A stretch of 64,000 nucleotides of DNA from Bacillota bacterium (GCA_023435305.1 JAEYRV010000016.1:6327-70326), one strand, 5' to 3'; positions 1 to 9,799 are shown, numbered from the stretch's first letter. Made by a program: numbers and translations. Notes: generated by a model from the letters alone, not told the origin.

Positions 1-175
1 CTGCGAAATGCGCGATAATTGCAGTCAGTATGTAATGGTCGGCGTCTGTTCCACGCAAATCCAGCAGGCTGTACAGTACCTGCCCTTCAAACTGAAACGA
101 CAGAATGTAGGCAAATAGAAATGAAAATCCGTTAACAGAAAGCCTGCGGGCATTTACTGTTATATGGCCGTTCAT
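1..175 (-). CDS. Membrane protein, N-terminal part only (runs off the window)
   Basis: The ATG at 173-175 is preceded by an AGGAGGTT ribosome binding site (about 181-188), so this is a real gene start. 58 codons are visible. After a short polar N-terminus (MNGHITVNARRLSVNG) comes a hydrophobic stretch (FSFLFAYILSFQF), an EGQVLYSLL segment, a polar turn (DLRGTDADH) and the start of a second hydrophobic stretch. This fits the first two helices of a multi-spanning membrane protein, perhaps a major-facilitator-like transporter. The family cannot be fixed from this fragment. No gene follows it upstream until the accessory zone. Confidence 0.6.
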   Translation of the reverse strand, partial: MNGHITVNARRLSVNGFSFLFAYILSFQFEGQVLYSLLDLRGTDADHYILTAIIAHFA

Positions 176-448
176 GTGATAACCTCCTCTCTTGCTTTAC
201 ATACCACTTCAGTGACACAGTCATTCTGCCGTTCCTGAATATTACAACTTTTTCAGTTAGACTAAGCTTACTTGAGCAGACCTTTTTACTGTCAGAACAA
301 AACCGGGCCCAATAATCTGATACTGTTATCTCTTCAGCATCACCTTCTGTGATTTTGTTTCCGATAACAACCTCAATGTATGAGATATCTAACAAAATAA
401 CGGCTGATTAATAACTCAAACAGCCATACATGCTATTATGTTACAGTA

Positions 449-607
449 GGGTGTTCAAAATATCAACTGTTACGGTTTATTTTGCCATGGAGGTCATGAT
501 TAACACATTATTAAGTTACATAATCTCGGATGCTATCGCATTATTTCGCGCCACCAAACTTAAAAAGTGAACAGCTTAGACTGCAACAGTTGAGATTTTG
601 AACACCC
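449..607. repeat. MITE-like element with 23-bp inverted terminal repeats
   Basis: GGGTGTTCAAAATATCAACT begins at 449, and its reverse complement (AACAGTTGAGATTTTGAACACCC, read from 585 to 607) closes the unit. The 23-bp arms match at 22 of 23 positions. The 113 bp between them has no open frame of note. The size (159 bp), terminal repeats and lack of coding capacity fit a miniature inverted-repeat transposable element or the two fused ends of an IS. No clear target-site duplication is visible. The rest of 176-786 shows no gene. Confidence 0.6.
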
Positions 608-786
608 CGGTCCTTATTGCCCAGGGAAACAATAGATCCGACCTTATCATCTGCCTAAAGAACAACTATTATCACACTTCCCAAAAACCTAAAACAATAG
701 GCCAGCTGGTTTGATACATATGAATAGCAGCATATGTTGAAGGTTTTATATAAAGCTGTAAATTGAGAGTGTGGATCAAGCCCAAC

Positions 787-839
787 AAAAAACCACCTAT
801 CGATAAAATCTTTTTATCAATAGATGGTACTTTATCTGG
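787..839 (-). terminator. Copy 1 of the tRNA-Val terminator repeat
   Basis: Read on the minus strand this is a long hairpin (arms ACCATCTATTGATAAAA and TTTTATCGATAGGTGGT around a 3-nt loop) followed by a T-run. It matches 16927-16979 at about 50 of 53 positions. Copy 2 lies directly behind a tRNA-Val 3' fragment. Here the homology stops at TGG, the complement of the tRNA's CCA end, and unrelated sequence follows. Confidence 0.7.
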
Positions 840-861
840 CTAATCTACTATAAAATGATAC

Positions 862-914
862 AATGCACACCCCCCTGTCAAAAGTTCAACGATTTGAGGA
901 AGAGGGTGTGCATT
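862..914. repeat. Hairpin with AATGCACACCC / GGGTGTGCATT arms
   Basis: A perfect 11-bp inverted repeat with a 31-bp loop containing TTCAACGATTT. A related sequence (AATGCACACCCC followed by TTTAACGATT) recurs at 16769-16797. It may be an IS end or a terminator for the 919-1218 frame. The parent element is not identified. Confidence 0.4.
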
Positions 915-918
915 TTTG

Positions 919-1218
919 TTAAGGGGTGTTCATACGTGAGTTTAACAAACAAAATTGCAATATGTAATCTGTGGTCTCATATCTTCTCAAATTTGTGACA
1001 TTTTCTTCAGAAAAACCAAAGACTGCATTCTTATGAATCAACTTCGTTACCAATGCATAAAACCTGTCAATATCCGTTGATATTTCCACTTGGAGCTTTG
1101 CTTCATCAAAAGCTATAGACAGGCTTTTCACTTCTTCAATGCTTTTTTTGATTAAGCTTTCTTTATTTTCTTGAATTGTATAAATGTAATCAGCCAAACA
1201 TTCTATCTGATGCAACAT
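919..1218 (-). CDS. Unknown protein, probably a C-terminal remnant
   Basis: A 99-residue frame, acidic and helical in character (for example the stretch NKESLIKKSIEEVKSLSIAF). It starts only 18 bp from the left inverted repeat of the IS3 element at 1237-2700, so its original N-terminus may have been cut off by that insertion. There is no convincing ribosome binding site in front of the first Met. I do not recognise the family. The helical, charged composition resembles the tail of a recombinase or transposase, but no catalytic motif is visible. Confidence 0.35.
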   Translation of the reverse strand: MLHQIECLADYIYTIQENKESLIKKSIEEVKSLSIAFDEAKLQVEISTDIDRFYALVTKLIHKNAVFGFSEENVTNLRRYETTDYILQFCLLNSRMNTP

Positions 1219-1484
1219 GGTCTGTCCTTATTAAACTGGACATACAATTACGTTAGTTTACTGCCTTTTTCTCAAAATTCCTCCATCTTTCGTTATGTCT
1301 ATTGTTTATTTCCGGAGTGTGCCCTTGACAACAAGCATCTCCCGTATGATTATAACAGCCAAGGCGGAGCCACAGATATTATGGGTAAGCCTTTGGGGAT
1401 AAGTGGCTGCCGCCCTTAAACAGGATATCATACGGGTCCCTCTTATTGTAAAGGGAAGCTTCGCCACTCCTACTATGTCAGTTA

Positions 1485-2316
1485 TCATGCTGCTTTCTTC
1501 TTGATTCTATAGTAGTCATTTATATATTCTCTTGGCGATTTATAGCCCAGAGATGAATGCAAACGCCTTGAGTTATAAAATCCTTCAATGTAGTTAATTA
1601 TTACTCGCCGTGCTTCACTCCTTGTCCTAAAACGGTTTCCGTATATCACATCCTTCTTTAAACTTGAGAAAAATGATTCAGCGCATGCATTATCAAAACA
1701 ATTACCTTTACGGCTCATACTCTGTATTATCCCATTGTCCTTTAAAAGCTGTTTATAAGCATTTGCCGCATACTGGCTACCTCTATCCGAATGAAAAATC
1801 AATCCTTCTTCCGGCACCCTCCTGCCTATTGCCATGTCCATTGCTGAAAGCGTAATATCTACCGTCATCCGGTCTGATATTTTCCAGCCGATAAGTTCCC
1901 TATTAAACAAATCTTCTACCCCTGCAAGGTATAGCCAACCTTCATCAGTCCATACATAGGTTATATCTCCTACATACTTTTCATCTGGTCTATCCGCTTC
2001 GAAGTTTTGCTTAAGCAAGGGCTACAGGATAATTGTGCTTGGAATTTGTTGTTGCCTTATACTTCTTTCTTGTCTTGCAGTATATGTTATTTTCTCTCAT
2101 AAGCCTACCAACTCTTGTTTTCCCGCAAGAAACGCCTTCCTTATTAAGTTGAGCTGTTACCCTTCTCACCCCGTATGTCTCATGGCTCTCCCGGTGTATT
2201 CGTTTAATTTCCTTTATTAACTTTTTGTCTTCTTTTTCTTTGTCGCTTTCTGGCCTGTTCGCCCAGTCATAATATCCGCTTCCTGTTAGAACTAAAACCT
2301 CACACATCTTCTGCAC
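1485..2316 (-). pseudogene. IS3-family transposase OrfB (DDE integrase core), frameshifted
   Basis: Two adjoining frames make up one OrfB. 2011-2316 carries the N-terminal HTH_21-type part (for example SGYYDW and ETYGVRRVTAQL). 1485-2018 carries the rve integrase core with its DDE residues (GDITYVW, FHSDRGSQYA, ESFFSSLKKD) and the C-terminal GYKSPREY motif. They are broken by a frameshift around 2018-2025, where NYPVA should continue into LLKQNFEADRP. The frame that continues orfB upstream reads YQFVFDHRFEFSV before the GTG at 2316. It sits in +1, not the usual -1, relative to orfA. A second indel at the orfA/orfB junction is therefore likely. Confidence 0.8.
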
Positions 2317-2335
2317 AGAAAACTCAAAGCGGTGA

Positions 2336-2650
2336 TCAAATACAAATTGATATCTTAGTTCCCTGGCTTTGTGAAGATGCGCATAGCTTTTTTAATATTT
2401 CATTCTCCTCTCGGAGATCAGCTATTTCCTTTTTCATCTCTCTAATTTCTGCATCTTCAGGCTTTAAATTACCATTGCCGGGGAAAGCATCTTTACCGTG
2501 ATCTTTAAATCCACTTACCCATCTGTATAGCGTATTTACATGAATTCCAACATCCTCTGCTATTGCTATTGCACTCTTGCCTTCTTCGCATATCATACTT
2601 ACAAGACTTTGCTTGAATTCTTTTGTATACCTCTTTCTCCTTTTTGCCAA
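2336..2650 (-). CDS. IS3-family transposase OrfA (helix-turn-helix)
   Basis: 104 residues. Residues 1-60 form an HTH_Tnp_1 fold (basic start RRKRYTKEF, then IAEDVGIHVNTLYRWV). A leucine-zipper-like coiled coil follows (REMKKEIADLREENEILKK) and would mediate oligomerization. The run of A residues at the EILKK codons is the classic IS3 slippage site that fuses OrfA to OrfB. Here a -1 slip would reach a stop after about 12 codons, which supports decay of the copy. The right terminal repeat lies 31 bp upstream. Confidence 0.8.
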   Translation of the reverse strand: MAKRRKRYTKEFKQSLVSMICEEGKSAIAIAEDVGIHVNTLYRWVSGFKDHGKDAFPGNGNLKPEDAEIREMKKEIADLREENEILKKLCASSQSQGTKISICI

Positions 2651-2742
2651 CTGTTACACGCCCTTTCTGGTATTATTATACCAACTTAACTGCGTGTCCA
2701 GCAAACCGGGTACAGGACACAGGACAGTAATATCATCACTTA

Positions 2743-5256
2743 TTACTTAAGCTTCTCAGCCAACTTAGCACGGCGATCAATCTGAAGCTTCTCAAATACT
2801 ACCCGAAGATGTGCTCGAACTGTGCTCTCAGTGATAACTAGTCTTTGTGCGATTTCGCAATTGCGAAGACCTTCTGCAGCAAGGCATGCAACCTCAAATT
2901 CTCTGGAAGTCAGGTCAGAAGGAAATTCATTGGGATTAATGGCATTATACAAAGTAGCCCAGCCACTTCCATAACGTTCTTTTATTTCTTTGAACTTTTC
3001 ATAATGCATGGGATATTCCTTCTCAATCAATTCATCTGCCAAACCATTTAGTATCCATGAATAAGCTACTAAAGCAAATAACATTCCGTCAGGCAATGCT
3101 ATTTCTGCAGCCTGCCTCAACTGCTTTTCTGCCATAGCGTGGTTTTCTACGAAAACATGACAAACAGCTGAGAGAATCAACAAAAAATAGTGTATGACGG
3201 GCTTGCAAACTCCAATTTTCGGAATGAGAACCTCTATTATTCCTATAAGCTTTGTTATTTCACCTTTGTTCAGCAAATAGCTTATGTACACATATATTGC
3301 ATCGTTAATTATAGTTTTAGGCAGCATGCTATTTAAGAAATCGCTATTTTTAAGCCATTCTGCAATTCGTTCTTGATCTTTCAGCTCATTAAATAAAATA
3401 CCTCGAACAATATCTAAAGTTGAGCGGGATACAATTGTATTCTGTGATAGATAGGAAGCAGCCCGTTCCATTGAGTTAATCGCATTCTGCCAGCCCTCGG
3501 TATCAGATTTTTGCAGTGCCATCTGTGCCAGGCTTAATGTTGCTCCCAGCTGTACTATGCCTTGTTTTTTGCTTTCTGAAAGAAACACCGCCTTATGAGC
3601 TAGTATTTCACAATCTTGTACATTGCCTCTTTGAAAAGCTAGTTGAGCTCGGAACAGGATATCTGCACCTGTTCCGTGACCGTTTGTCAGTCTTGAATAT
3701 AATGAGATATATTCTTCAAAATCATCGGCCTCTCTATCTGCTTCACCAGGACTAATATGAAATGCTGTAAATGGAGCGTATTCACCAAACCACCAGGGCA
3801 TTTCAGGAAGGATAATCCGGGAACAATTGCCATTAAAAAGCTCTGCAGCTTTTCTTAAGTAATCTATCATTTCTTTGAGATCAGGATAGCTCTGAAAGGA
3901 GGTTAAAAGCGTCCATTCAGCAAGTAAAAATGGAGAATTGTCTTCATTTTTTTCATCCACAATAGACTTCAGCTCTTTCATCAAAATGTCAAACTCAGTT
4001 TTCTTATCCGAAACTAACAATGCCCATGCAACCCGGAGCATAGATAGTACATTCTCCTTTTTTATATTTTCGGGGCAGTTCTGTGCAATATCCAGGGCTA
4101 TCTCAGGAAACGGTTTTCTGTCTATTTTCTCCAAAAGTATAAAGGAAAAATCCAGAGACAGCATCCTCTGATAATCGGCCGCATGCAAATAATAGCCCAT
4201 CGCTCTGGCAATTTTGCCTTCATCCCTGCAAACATCTCCAGCTCGCAATAGACAAACATTCTCAAATTCGGCTCCACATTCCCTGCGTTTTCGTACTAAT
4301 AATTCTGATAAAATACTATGAAGCTCGTATTGACCCTGCAAAGGTTCATAACGGATAAAGGGGCCTTCCAGCAGTTCTTGGGCATATCCGGGTAGTTTGC
4401 TGTTTTCTGTTACTGCACATGCCTGCTCAATAGTAATAGCCTCAAAGGGTGACAGACGCAAAAGAAATATTCTTTGCTCTTCTGTGAGCTTATTCCAATG
4501 CAACTGCTCCATAAGAGCCATTATTCCGGCACGATCATAGAGTTTTCCAGTATCCTTAATTGCGCATAACTGCAGATATAACGCTATGATCCAACCTTCA
4601 GTATATTCAGCAATACTTTTCGCTTCTTCAGCTGTTATGTTAACGCCTGCCAGAGAATAATAGGAACGGATATCCTCAGCGCTCAATTTTAAATCTGCTG
4701 TTCTGATATGAAGCCATTCGTGTCCGATTAGATTGGCAAACTGCTCTTTTTTTAATACCTGCGTAATGAATATAATATGCAGTTCTTTGCTTCTATTCTC
4801 AAAAAGCGCCTTAAAAAATGCATCGGGTAAAGCATTATATAATAGTTGGAAGTCATCAATAACAAGATATGTTTCATGCAAACAGCTAACTGACATTAAG
4901 GCATCGGTTACATCGCCTATAGTGGCCGCATTTGGCAGCTCAATTCTCAACAGACGTTCACCTGCATCACTGTCAATTTTTTCTATATTACGACATAACC
5001 TCTTATAGGCTGAAGCAGGTAGTTCTTCAACGCTGGTAAACCAGTACAGACGGGTATCCTTCGGAAGCTGTTTAAAAAAATAATCCCGTATGGCCGTGGT
5101 CTTGCCATACCCTGATGGTGCCTCCACAATCGCTATAGAAGCACTACGAAGTCTATCCAGTTTGCACTTTAGTTTGTCCGAAAAATAATAATGTTCCATC
5201 CTGTAGCTTTTCCTTTGCTCAACAGAATTCTTTCCCACATACATTATTTTACTCAA
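2743..5256 (-). CDS. MalT-like LuxR-family transcriptional regulator (STAND ATPase)
   Basis: 837 residues with the MalT/LAL layout. A Walker A loop (APSGYGKTT, residues 46-54) and a Walker B (LVIDDF, about 131-136) give an NTPase switch. Next comes a long helical sensor region of TPR type, and a LuxR/GerE helix-turn-helix fills the last 55 residues (LTSREFEVACLAAEGL through ITESTVRAHL). Such proteins bind a small effector and ATP, oligomerize, and activate nearby promoters. The TTG at 5256 has no clear ribosome binding site. Met20 (MEHYYFSDKL) has an AAAGGA about 9 nt upstream and is a likely alternative start. Its neighbour is a GLUG/SLH surface protein, a plausible target. The effector is unknown. 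Confidence 0.85.
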   Translation of the reverse strand: MSKIMYVGKNSVEQRKSYRMEHYYFSDKLKCKLDRLRSASIAIVEAPSGYGKTTAIRDYFFKQLPKDTRLYWFTSVEELPASAYKRLCRNIEKIDSDAGERLLRIELPNAATIGDVTDALMSVSCLHETYLVIDDFQLLYNALPDAFFKALFENRSKELHIIFITQVLKKEQFANLIGHEWLHIRTADLKLSAEDIRSYYSLAGVNITAEEAKSIAEYTEGWIIALYLQLCAIKDTGKLYDRAGIMALMEQLHWNKLTEEQRIFLLRLSPFEAITIEQACAVTENSKLPGYAQELLEGPFIRYEPLQGQYELHSILSELLVRKRRECGAEFENVCLLRAGDVCRDEGKIARAMGYYLHAADYQRMLSLDFSFILLEKIDRKPFPEIALDIAQNCPENIKKENVLSMLRVAWALLVSDKKTEFDILMKELKSIVDEKNEDNSPFLLAEWTLLTSFQSYPDLKEMIDYLRKAAELFNGNCSRIILPEMPWWFGEYAPFTAFHISPGEADREADDFEEYISLYSRLTNGHGTGADILFRAQLAFQRGNVQDCEILAHKAVFLSESKKQGIVQLGATLSLAQMALQKSDTEGWQNAINSMERAASYLSQNTIVSRSTLDIVRGILFNELKDQERIAEWLKNSDFLNSMLPKTIINDAIYVYISYLLNKGEITKLIGIIEVLIPKIGVCKPVIHYFLLILSAVCHVFVENHAMAEKQLRQAAEIALPDGMLFALVAYSWILNGLADELIEKEYPMHYEKFKEIKERYGSGWATLYNAINPNEFPSDLTSREFEVACLAAEGLRNCEIAQRLVITESTVRAHLRVVFEKLQIDRRAKLAEKLK

Positions 5257-5315
5257 TTATACATGTTTTTTCAAATTGTTTATATTTCTTTGATGAAATG
5301 AGACCCATGCAATAG

Positions 5316-5352
5316 AAAAACCACCCGATATTAAATTATCGGGCGGTTTTTT
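5316..5352 (-). terminator. Intrinsic terminator, bidirectional
   Basis: The stem AAAACCACCCGATA / TATCGGGCGGTTTT encloses a 6-nt loop, with a T-run on one side and an A-run on the other. It ends the SLH gene at 5390-9472 before the LuxR-type gene. Confidence 0.85.
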
Positions 5353-5389
5353 ATTTCAACATATCACCCATTTGGGTAATTAATCGTTG

Positions 5390-8300
5390 TTATTTCTGGT
5401 ATTTATTATAAATATTGTAAAGAAATACTGCAGCTGACGCTCTTGTGGTCTGTCCTTTTGGATTCAGTCTCATTCCATCTCCTACTATCAGGCCCTCCTT
5501 TACACAGCTTGCCATGCTTGGCGCTGCATATCCGGCAACGCTTGATTTGTCACTGAATTTATCCAGTACAGATGTGCTTGATTCTAGCTTTAGTTCCTTA
5601 AGCATATTCAACGCTCTTGCTGTTAGAGTTACCATATCCTGCCTTGAAATATTTGCGTCCGGATCAAATTTGTTGTTTCCTATGCCTACTGTAATTCCAA
5701 GCTTCTTAGCAATCGCCAGTTCTTTATAATAGTATGCTTCCTTGCTGATATCATCAAAGGAACCATCAATCTTTGCATCTACTCCAAGAGTTCTTATAAG
5801 GGAAAAGAGGAAATCTGCCCTTGTGATGTTCGTCTCCGGAGCAAAGTTGTTAGAATCAACACCTTCTTTTTCATCAATACCCCGAAGGATATCCTTGGAT
5901 GCCAGAACCTCTATCTGATTCTTAGCCCATGAGACTGCGTTCAGATCTTCAAAACTCTTTTTTACATAGGCTATGGCATAGTTGCTGAAATGTGTCGTTG
6001 TGAACGTCACATTTCCCGTTTTAGCATCATAGCGTCCGCTTGGCACTGTGACGACATTTCCGCTTCCATCTACATACCAGATAATGATATGCTCGGGATC
6101 TGCCAATTCATACGCTGTCGGCTTGTATGGAATAGTTACAGTGACTGGAGCATTGGGATTGTTCCAATCGGTCTGTTTTCCATCCAGCTTCAGCATGAGT
6201 TGGATTAATGGACGATCTCCAACGGCCTTTCTCTCTGCATCTGTAAGGCCGGATTTATCTGCAACTCCAATACTTATTTCTGCTTTGCCTGAATTGGCTC
6301 CTGTGATTTCTGTCAACATATTACCCGGAATAACTAAGTTGCCCTTTTCGGTCTCGAATGTTAACTTATGATCACCGTTTGTATAAACAAGGGTTGCAGA
6401 TGGAATTTCCAGCGCATAATTGTTAACTCCGCTAATCTGCGGTACTTTTACCACAGTATTGTCACCCTTGGAAAAACTTTCTGACAGCTTTCCAAAATCA
6501 ACTGTTGCTTTCCCTGATTTTGTATCCACACTGACTGGAATGCTGATTTCTTTATTCTCGCCTGTTGTAACGGTTGCCTGCTTGTCTTTCGGTGTATCAC
6601 CGGCAGCCCCGCCGCTTCCGCCTCCTCCGCCACCGGAATTGCCTGCACTCTTTACTGTAACCTGAGCTATTACACTCAGAGTAGTTGCCGGATCAGTCTG
6701 TTCCACTCCGGCAGGCAGACTAAAGGTTCCCGTCGCAGAGTATGTCCCCGGGGTGTTTCTGTCATACCCGGTGATAGTCCAATTTAGATTAACTGGGTGG
6801 GTAATAGATATATTATCTGAGATATTTGTTGTGCCAGGCAGTCTTGTAATTGCATCCATTTCACTTGTTCCATATGGAACCTCAATATTTCCTACAGGCT
6901 GAATGTGATCTATCATGATGATCCGGGAAAACTCGGCAACGATGGTGTGCGGTGCCAGAACATTGCTGAAGGTATATTCAGAAACCGCACCCACACTGCT
7001 CCCGTCTACTTTCACATCTGCAAGCCTATAACCTGATTCGACTGTGATCTCAAATCTTTGATTATTACCTTGCGCTACGGCAATATTCCCGCTTGGCGTA
7101 ATGCTTCCTCCCTCGCCAACAGAAGCATTGATATTAATAGGAGGCAATGTCTCCAGATAGATTTTTCCTTCATTTAGAGTTGTTGTAAAGTTTACGTTAT
7201 CGGAAAAGAAATGGCCGGCATCGGACGCTGTAAGCGTATATCCGCCTTTTCCTTCCGCTGCGAGAATAGCGCTGTCCGATGTCGGGGCAGTTTTGGTGGT
7301 GATCCCAATGGGGCTGCTCGTGACTGCTCCTCCTACCAGTATTTTTGTTCCGTCATCAAGATAAACATTTTTTTCATTGCCGGTTATAGTTCCGCCATAA
7401 TATTCAAAGGTGCAACTAGCCGCCTTTACATAAACACCGGTTCCATTGCCGGAAATTAGGCCATCATACATTTTTAATGTACAGTTTGCATTCTGGGAGA
7501 CCGCCGTCGCTGGATTGTTCCTAAGTACAGCATCTGAAAGGAGTTTTATTTCAGAAGCCCCATTTTGATAAATTAACGCACCCGTCCCCGAGTTGCCGCC
7601 GTCCAAAATGAGATTCTTGATAGAGACACTCTCACCGCCTCCGCCCACATTGAACAAAATTCCTGAATACCCTGCTGAGCGTTTTATAACCCTGCTTCCT
7701 GTCAATGTAACCGTTCCATAAAAGGTTGCATATGAATCTGACGAATAATTGTCTTGGACAATCACCGTATACATGGTGCCATTGGGAATCTGTGATGTTA
7801 CCGCCTTGAATTCGTCCCAGTTCCCACCGCCGGGAATTCCATTCACATGAACAGGAAAGCCGTCATTGGCAGCGTCGATCCTCACCCAGTCTGATGCCTT
7901 CGCGTAAGGAACTTCATTGTCGGATATCCCGGTATTCAACCCATTGAGAAGCGTTCCGTTATAGTTCAGATTTGTCTTGTCAGTGGCCACTAATTCATCA
8001 TCCTTTGAAGCAAAGCTTCCGATGCTGGAAATAGTGATGTAGGTTTCACCATCAATATTAGAAATTCCATCTGTCAATCCGTCATTCACAGTATCTGAAC
8101 GGAGCCAGTAGCAATCCTTTATTAGTGTATCATCATAACCTTCTCTTCCGAGGGCAGCACCTACAATTCCTCCGCTAGGGTAATAAGGATAATTGAATGA
8201 TATTCCGGAGACTGTACCGGAATTATAACTGTTGCGCAATTCTGAACCATTGTCAATTAGCCCTATCAACCCTCCGCCGGGACGGTAATTGCGGTTACTC

Positions 8301-9472
8301 GACACAGGTCCCGAATTGTAGCAATTTCGTGCAACAGAATCTACATAAAGGCAACCGGCGATGCCACCCACATTCTTATATTTGGATGTTTCGTGGGCTT
8401 CTCCGGTTACCGCTCCGCCGTTGTAGCAGTTGACCACTTCACTAAACCATACCGCTCCCGCGATTCCTCCTATTTCATATTTATCTGCCAGTAAGTCGCC
8501 GTCACAAGCCACAGTACCGATGGAGGAGCAGTTTTCGATTTTTGGCAGTGTATCCCTCGGCGTATTTGAAAAGCCTATATACTCCGAATATCCCACGATT
8601 CCGCCGAAGCGCGCTTGCCATATACCAAGCGTATCGGTACTGCCCTCTCCTGCTACACTCCCGGAATTATGGCATCCGCTGATTAAAGAGTTCAGTCCCT
8701 CAAGCTGTCCTGCTATTCCTCCTGCTGATGCCTCGACAGAATCATTTATGTCAACCACGATTTTTACATCTCCGCTGTTGCTGCAGTTCATGATACTCCC
8801 TTGATTATTTCCCGTAACACCGCCCACATAGATTTTATCCATAATATCCGCACTTCCCCTATAATACTCTACAGAAGCACCGCCATTGCTGCAGATATCC
8901 AGCGTACCAGCATTAGCACCTACTATTCCGCCGGTTTGGCTAAGACCTTTGACGGAACCTGCATCAGCAAGATAACAGCCTTTGATGGTGCCGCTATTGT
9001 ATCCTGCCACACCACCTGTATAGGTACCGGCTCCGACAATCTCACTAATACTGAGAATAAGATTTTCAATCCTGCCACCATTATTGCCGAACAGCCCAGT
9101 ATAATTAGTGGTCCCAGTGATATTCAGACCGGTAATACTTTTATACTGTCCGTTGAACGTTCCCCTGAAGGGGGTTGTAGTCTCTGATCCAATCGGTGTC
9201 CATGGCTGATTGTTTAGATTGATATCATCGGTCAGAATGAAATATGTATCCTCATATTCTTCTCCGTCGTTGACCTGTTCTGCCAGATATGCAAGATGCG
9301 CTCCTGTGGATATCTGAAAGGGATCATCGGCTGACCCGCTCCCTTCATTGAACTCAGTTGCTGAACTGCCGCTCCAGGTGTCTGCACCATAAACCTTAGC
9401 CGGAAGTGCCGATACTATCAGCATAACTGCAATTATTGTCGATATCAGTCGATTTACTTTACTAATACTCAT
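5390..9472 (-). CDS. Secreted GLUG-repeat surface protein with SLH anchor
   Basis: The ATG at 9472 is preceded by AAGGAG (9483-9488) and opens a standard signal peptide (MSISKVNRLISTIIAVMLIV, cleavage near VYGA). The open frame extends 15 codons further to 9517 but without such a site. Mature protein: an N-terminal half of GLUG-type repeats (GGIVGA, GGIAGQ, GGGLIGL and similar), a parallel beta-helix-like stretch, and a bacterial repeat domain (SVGEGGSITPSG through APHTIVAEF). Then come a Gly-rich linker (GGGGGGSGG), a beta domain and three C-terminal SLH domains (FEDLNAVSWAKNQIEVL, FDDISKEAYYYKELAIAKK, FSDKSSVAGYAAPSM). The SLH domains bind pyruvylated secondary cell wall polymer, so this is a wall-anchored adhesin or matrix protein. 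The exact ligand is unknown. Confidence 0.88.
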   Translation of the reverse strand: MSISKVNRLISTIIAVMLIVSALPAKVYGADTWSGSSATEFNEGSGSADDPFQISTGAHLAYLAEQVNDGEEYEDTYFILTDDINLNNQPWTPIGSETTTPFRGTFNGQYKSITGLNITGTTNYTGLFGNNGGRIENLILSISEIVGAGTYTGGVAGYNSGTIKGCYLADAGSVKGLSQTGGIVGANAGTLDICSNGGASVEYYRGSADIMDKIYVGGVTGNNQGSIMNCSNSGDVKIVVDINDSVEASAGGIAGQLEGLNSLISGCHNSGSVAGEGSTDTLGIWQARFGGIVGYSEYIGFSNTPRDTLPKIENCSSIGTVACDGDLLADKYEIGGIAGAVWFSEVVNCYNGGAVTGEAHETSKYKNVGGIAGCLYVDSVARNCYNSGPVSSNRNYRPGGGLIGLIDNGSELRNSYNSGTVSGISFNYPYYPSGGIVGAALGREGYDDTLIKDCYWLRSDTVNDGLTDGISNIDGETYITISSIGSFASKDDELVATDKTNLNYNGTLLNGLNTGISDNEVPYAKASDWVRIDAANDGFPVHVNGIPGGGNWDEFKAVTSQIPNGTMYTVIVQDNYSSDSYATFYGTVTLTGSRVIKRSAGYSGILFNVGGGGESVSIKNLILDGGNSGTGALIYQNGASEIKLLSDAVLRNNPATAVSQNANCTLKMYDGLISGNGTGVYVKAASCTFEYYGGTITGNEKNVYLDDGTKILVGGAVTSSPIGITTKTAPTSDSAILAAEGKGGYTLTASDAGHFFSDNVNFTTTLNEGKIYLETLPPININASVGEGGSITPSGNIAVAQGNNQRFEITVESGYRLADVKVDGSSVGAVSEYTFSNVLAPHTIVAEFSRIIMIDHIQPVGNIEVPYGTSEMDAITRLPGTTNISDNISITHPVNLNWTITGYDRNTPGTYSATGTFSLPAGVEQTDPATTLSVIAQVTVKSAGNSGGGGGGSGGAAGDTPKDKQATVTTGENKEISIPVSVDTKSGKATVDFGKLSESFSKGDNTVVKVPQISGVNNYALEIPSATLVYTNGDHKLTFETEKGNLVIPGNMLTEITGANSGKAEISIGVADKSGLTDAERKAVGDRPLIQLMLKLDGKQTDWNNPNAPVTVTIPYKPTAYELADPEHIIIWYVDGSGNVVTVPSGRYDAKTGNVTFTTTHFSNYAIAYVKKSFEDLNAVSWAKNQIEVLASKDILRGIDEKEGVDSNNFAPETNITRADFLFSLIRTLGVDAKIDGSFDDISKEAYYYKELAIAKKLGITVGIGNNKFDPDANISRQDMVTLTARALNMLKELKLESSTSVLDKFSDKSSVAGYAAPSMASCVKEGLIVGDGMRLNPKGQTTRASAAVFLYNIYNKYQK

Positions 9473-9562
9473 TTGTAACATTCTCCTTCTTTTCTTATTT
9501 GCAGGTATCTTTGCCATATAAAATCGTATTATTAGTTATAGATTGGCTTCCTCTAACTTAGA

Positions 9563-9799
9563 TTATCCCATTAAAACTACCTCCATCAGTTCATTGACGG
9601 TAACAACCAGTCTTCCTCCGCCCCAGATTATGTAGTTTCCATCGGTGGTAGCCGTTTTAAAGAGACCATCCTCTGTAAGCTCCGCATATTTCATCGTATA
9701 CAGCTTGTCCGAAAGATCCACAATTACTGTGCTGCCACCTTCCATTTGCATGAGCAGGCGATAATCCTTCATCGGCAGCACGTTTTTTATATAACCCAT
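9563..9799 (-). CDS. DUF2442 domain protein
   Basis: 78 residues with an AGGAGGAAA ribosome binding site just upstream of the ATG at 9799. The sequence follows the DUF2442 pattern (DYRLLMQMEGGSTVIVDLSD, a middle segment YAELTEDGLFKTATTDG, then IIWGGGRLVVTVNEL). These small proteins often accompany toxin-antitoxin or DUF4160 genes, but no partner is visible here. It lies 90 bp upstream of the SLH gene on the same strand, so the two may be cotranscribed. Function unknown. Confidence 0.7.
   Translation of the reverse strand: MGYIKNVLPMKDYRLLMQMEGGSTVIVDLSDKLYTMKYAELTEDGLFKTATTDGNYIIWGGGRLVVTVNELMEVVLMG

Larger units (their letters stand above)
1237..2700 (-). mobile_element. IS3-family insertion sequence, degenerate
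   Basis: The element is bounded by imperfect inverted repeats: TGGACATACAATTACGTTAG at 1237-1256, and the complement of TGGACACGCAGTTAAGTTGG at 2681-2700 (15 of 20 matching). The total of 1464 bp and the order orfA then orfB on the minus strand fit the IS3 family. No target-site duplication is obvious. About 230 bp of non-coding sequence separate the end of orfB from the left repeat. Because orfB is frameshifted (see that entry), the copy is probably immobile by itself. Confidence 0.8.

Noticed and set aside
1171..1419. 82-codon plus-strand frame across the IS3 left end
   Set aside because: It spans the inverted repeat boundary of the insertion and has no RBS or protein-like pattern.
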